From: Planctomycetia bacterium
GTDB lineage: Bacteria > Planctomycetota > Planctomycetia > Pirellulales > Thermoguttaceae
DNA: 57,820 bases
NCBI GenBank assembly: GCA_030527015.1
Contig: JAUNBR010000004.1
Coordinates: forward strand, 26,695-84,514
Direction of reading: 5' to 3'
Part shown: positions 55,102 through 57,820 of the stretch, piece after piece
Layout: every line of letters begins with the position of its first letter
How positions within the stretch are numbered: position 1 is the first letter of the stretch
Translations under genes and position numbers: made by a program
Notes under the pieces: generated by a model
Database searches by the model: none
Seen by the model: only the letters and a program-made list of their open reading frames with translations
What the model was told of the DNA's origin: nothing

Positions 55102-55866
55102 TTACCTGCCTTTCAGAAGGCGTTCACCCAGAAAATTATCCAGATCACGAATCGCAAAAATCTTTTTCGCAGTCTTTTCTGCATCATATTCCACACGATG
55201 ATATTTCAAGATACGCCGGTCTCCGATTTCCTGCCAAGTAACATAACAGGCACGGTTATCAAAATCCCGTGGCTGCCCGACAGAACCGACATTTATCAAA
55301 AATTTTCCTTCAGAAGGAAGTTCTTTCTCACCGTCAAAATCTTTAGGCGCGTAAAATTTCAGATCATCCGTAAAAACACCCGGGACATGCGTATGTCCCT
55401 GAAATGAAAAACGCTTAACCAGCCGAAACTGAGCTTCCAGTTTTCGTGGATTAAAAATATCTTCAGGAAACAAATATTCATTCAGAGGATTTCTGGGAGA
55501 ACCATGCACATAAACCGCTCCATCTGCATCATCCGGGAACCTTTTAGGAAGTATATTCAGAAAATCCCATCTTTCATCACGCCGTGGGGACGGACGATCT
55601 ATTTCCCTGCGCGTCCAAAAAATAGCCTTTTCCGCACTCCCATTAAAACCTTCCGGATCAAAAAGCGCACCCTGGTCATGATTCCCTAAAAGACACACTT
55701 TACACATTTTCATTACCAGATCGACACATTCTGTAGGATTCGGCCCATAACCGACCACATCTCCCAAACAAAATATTTCGTCGACATTTTGTTTTTTGAT
55801 ATCTTCTAAAACAGCCTGGAGTGCTTCCAGATTACTGTGAATATCACTTAAAATCGCTCTTTTCAC
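55102..55866 (-). CDS. Calcineurin-like metallophosphoesterase
   Basis: 254 residues. Metal-binding motifs run in order: SDIHSN near the N-terminus, GDVVGYGPNP, LGNHD with QGAL, VHGSP and QGHTHVPG. INVGSVGQPRD is the characteristic YfcE-type late segment. Homologues are phosphodiesterases or phosphatases with varied substrates; none can be named here. The start is a GTG at 55866, close behind AAGG, with no ATG alternative before the first motif. Confidence 0.9.
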   Translation of the reverse strand: MKRAILSDIHSNLEALQAVLEDIKKQNVDEIFCLGDVVGYGPNPTECVDLVMKMCKVCLLGNHDQGALFDPEGFNGSAEKAIFWTRREIDRPSPRRDERWDFLNILPKRFPDDADGAVYVHGSPRNPLNEYLFPEDIFNPRKLEAQFRLVKRFSFQGHTHVPGVFTDDLKFYAPKDFDGEKELPSEGKFLINVGSVGQPRDFDNRACYVTWQEIGDRRILKYHRVEYDAEKTAKKIFAIRDLDNFLGERLLKGR

Positions 55867-56289
55867 ACCTTAAACCCTGATTTTTAAAGAAAACACCGAA
55901 TCATTTTTTCAGGATTTTTGCTCCCTGCATGTCCATAATTATCCCCCATTTTTCACAAAACGAAACATAATTCATATAACACCTGAGCTTTCTCTCCTAG
56001 ATACCTGGTAATGAATGAGACATATTTCACTTCTGTTTTCCGGAACAGTTTCATAATCTGTCCGATAAAATATTTAGTCCGGAAAAAATTATATTTTTCT
56101 CAAAATACAAAATATAATATCATGAGGCACACTAAATTAACTTTTCCCTCAAAAAAACTGAACCATTCCTTTTCACAGGTGTTACCGACAGAGATTAAAC
56201 TCTATTTAGGAACAAAAAACACACATACAATAATATTAAATATATAACTTATTATTACATAATTTTAATAAAGCGTCGAGACCCCCTGC
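55867..56289. other. AT-rich spacer, nothing recognised
   Basis: Contains a short ORF (56011-56247) without codon bias or ribosome-binding site. It looks like chance. No repeat copy is present. Confidence 0.4.
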
Positions 56290-56438
56290 AGAAATATACT
56301 GACATTACGTTAAATTTTAGTTTTACGCAGACGCAGAAGTGGTATTTTGTGCCTGATACACTAAAATTTTTGCTTCACCGACATGTCAGAGATAAAAATG
56401 TCGCGAAAGTGGGAAATTTATAGCATTTCGGATATAAT
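56290..56438 (+). repeat. Degenerate composite element
   Basis: CTGACATTACGTTAAATTTT (F A-end) runs to GTGGTATTTTG, then GCCTGATACACTAAAATTT (R B-end) intrudes, then an F tail AAATTTATAGCATTTCGGATATA. It is best read as a nested or recombined pair. Confidence 0.6.
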
Positions 56439-56441
56439 ATC

Positions 56442-56470
56442 TTGACATTTCCTCACACAGAATATAAAAT
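56442..56470 (+). promoter_or_regulatory. Sigma-70-type promoter, likely of tsaB
   Basis: TTGACA (56442-56447), 17-base spacer, TAAAAT (56465-56470). It is directly after a repeat copy and 270 bases before tsaB. Confidence 0.5.
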
Positions 56471-56740
56471 GATATTTCCTTTCTTGATTTTTATACTCGA
56501 AGTACCATTTTCACTCACCCGGTTCTGTGGCCAGCAGACGGACAGCCGTAAAGTCCAGCTCCAGTATTTTCACTTCCCGCCAGCCTCATACGGTCAGATA
56601 AAATATATGTTTTCTGTGACCACGCACCTCAAAAAAATCACAAGAAAAAGAGACATTACCCGAAACATCTGATTTTAGCAGCGATTAATTAATAGATTAC
56701 CACCATTAAATTCATACTTTTTTTAATTTTTTACATTTTA

Positions 56741-57448
56741 ATGAAAATACTTGCACTGGAAACTGTAGAAATTTCTGCATCCGTGGCTTTACTGGAAGAT
56801 ACCAGAGTTATTAGGGAAAAATATCTTGGTGCCGAACAGCGCAGCGGAAAATTTTTAACGCCGGCCGTCATGGAACTTTTAGAAGAAGTTCACTGGAATG
56901 CCGATGAAGTGGATTTAATCACTCTGCCCACAGGTCCTGGTTCTTTTACAGGCCTGCGAGTCGGAATTACGTTCGCAAAAACTTTTGCATACGTTACGGG
57001 TGCAGAAATCCTGGGATTTAATACTTTAGACATTTTAGCAGCACAAACTCCGTCTGAATTTCCAAAAATTGCCGCAGTAATGGATGCCCAGCGAAATGAT
57101 GTAATTACACGCACATACACGACACCACCATCTATTTTTTCTGAAAAAGATTATCATCACATGACTCCCTGTGACGGTATGCGCGTACAAAATTTTAATG
57201 ACTGGCTGGAAACACTTTCCCCAGATACAGCCGTAACAGGCTCCCTACTTAAAAGAAAACAAAAATATCTTCCCCAAAACCTGAAAATCGTTCCAGAAGA
57301 ATACTGGAGCATTTCACTCGACATTCTTGGGAAAATGGCATATGACCGTTTTCAGGCCGGCCAGGGAGATTCTCTCTGGGAGATTTCCCCCATTTACTCT
57401 CGTCTGAGTGCGGCAGAAGAACGAAAGAAAATCGTAAAAAATAATTAG
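56741..57448 (+). CDS. tsaB: tRNA threonylcarbamoyladenosine protein TsaB
   Basis: Non-catalytic partner of TsaD in t6A37 tRNA modification, also called YeaZ. It has 235 residues, the normal length. MKILALETVEISASVAL is the ASKHA-fold start, LPTGPGSFTGLRVGITFAK the conserved loop, and AAVMDAQRNDVITRTY the next strand. The C-terminal third is unconserved, as usual. tsaD, tsaE and rimI are not in the window. Confidence 0.93.
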   Translation: MKILALETVEISASVALLEDTRVIREKYLGAEQRSGKFLTPAVMELLEEVHWNADEVDLITLPTGPGSFTGLRVGITFAKTFAYVTGAEILGFNTLDILAAQTPSEFPKIAAVMDAQRNDVITRTYTTPPSIFSEKDYHHMTPCDGMRVQNFNDWLETLSPDTAVTGSLLKRKQKYLPQNLKIVPEEYWSISLDILGKMAYDRFQAGQGDSLWEISPIYSRLSAAEERKKIVKNN

Positions 57449-57589
57449 GGTATTTTAATATTTTATTTCATTTTATCTCCACATGCATTAAAATATTCTG
57501 TTTTCCGTAACAACAAAAGTAATATTTTATTCTCGCCATTTTATAAAATATTTTTTTCTAAAAACCATGGAATTCGTCCGCGGAAATAA

Positions 57590-57618
57590 TTGACATTTTC
57601 CCGCGCGTGCGGTACTAT
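57590..57618 (+). promoter_or_regulatory. Sigma-70-type promoter
   Basis: TTGACA (57590-57595), 17-base spacer, TACTAT (57613-57618). It points at a repeat copy and then the window edge. The gene it serves is outside. Confidence 0.5.
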
Positions 57619-57628
57619 AAAAATAATA

Positions 57629-57772
57629 TGTACGTGATGCATTATAAAATTCTGCTTTTTCCGTATTTTTAATCATACTATTTTGAATTTCCGCTTTTAA
57701 AACCGCTGTCTGAGATGCGCACCACGGTTCCCGTGTTCTCGTGAAAACGGAAATTTAACCGAAAACCGGCAT
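57629..57772 (-). repeat. Long degenerate R copy
   Basis: GATGCATTATAAAATTCTGC (B-end) to GGAAATTTAACCGAAAACCG (A-end), with an expanded core holding CACGG/CCGTG pairing. From about 57786 to the window edge, TGCCCGCGTTTAGAGC suggests another R copy that is cut off. Confidence 0.6.
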
Positions 57773-57820
57773 ATTTCTGCAGATAATGCCCGCGTTTAGA
57801 GCTGAAAATCAAAATTTAAT

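Noticed and set aside
56442..56672. 76-codon ORF
   Set aside because: It begins with TTG inside the -35 box of a promoter and has no recognisable features.
1..57820. CRISPR array
   Set aside because: The repeats are about 105 bp, occur in both orientations and are scattered with irregular spacing. No short direct repeats with uniform spacers were seen.

Overview
The window reads as chromosomal DNA of a low-GC member of the Planctomycetota. This is an inference from three signs. One is a DUF1559-like protein with the SWRVLILPY motif. The second is a set of long secreted proteins that resemble planctomycete-only hypotheticals. The third is a scattered gene order, with mostly single genes on both strands and long AT-rich spacers. 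The genes are mainly housekeeping. I saw no phage, integrase, transposase, CRISPR array, rRNA or tRNA.

Layout. 0.4-6.5 kb (minus): aspartokinase with four ACT domains, a NarL-type regulator with a degenerate receiver, GAPDH, TruB. 7.2-12.0 kb (plus): HtrA-like protease overlapping ThiL, then a planctomycete-type hypothetical. 12.3-26.8 kb, mixed strands: QueD-like enzyme, two secreted proteins of unknown role, CAP-domain protein, TrmL, NtrC-type activator, HIT protein, membrane PIN/TRAM protein, TPR lipoprotein and a small Cys-rich lipoprotein. 27.6-35 kb: secreted Cys-rich protein, M16 peptidase, PcrA-type helicase, HisF. 35.9-44 kb: very large BamA, RluA-type synthase, GroES without GroEL, DUF1559-like protein. 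44.6-54 kb (minus): secreted hypothetical, then recR, ybaB and dnaX, then serS and a PDZ-containing yidC. 55-57.4 kb: metallophosphoesterase and TsaB. Envelope biogenesis and quality control (BamA, YidC, HtrA, M16) is well represented.

The most striking feature is a dispersed element of about 105 bp, present in roughly 50 recognisable full or partial copies and filling nearly every spacer. Read in its F orientation it starts TATACTGGTTCCACTTTAAA (A-end) and finishes TATAGTGCATCGGGTATA (B-end). The whole element folds as one long imperfect hairpin: an outer stem of AAATTTCCG with CGGAAATTT and an inner stem of GGCATTTT with AAAATGCC. One copy sits inside another with what looks like a TA target duplication. 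Two copies 35 kb apart differ at one base in 106. Some copies carry an extra small hairpin, and some look like recombinants. It behaves like a non-autonomous MITE of the Correia or RUP kind. Copies sit next to gene ends, and in up to three genes the B-end seems to supply the last codons and the stop. In the entries below, strand + means F orientation and - means R.
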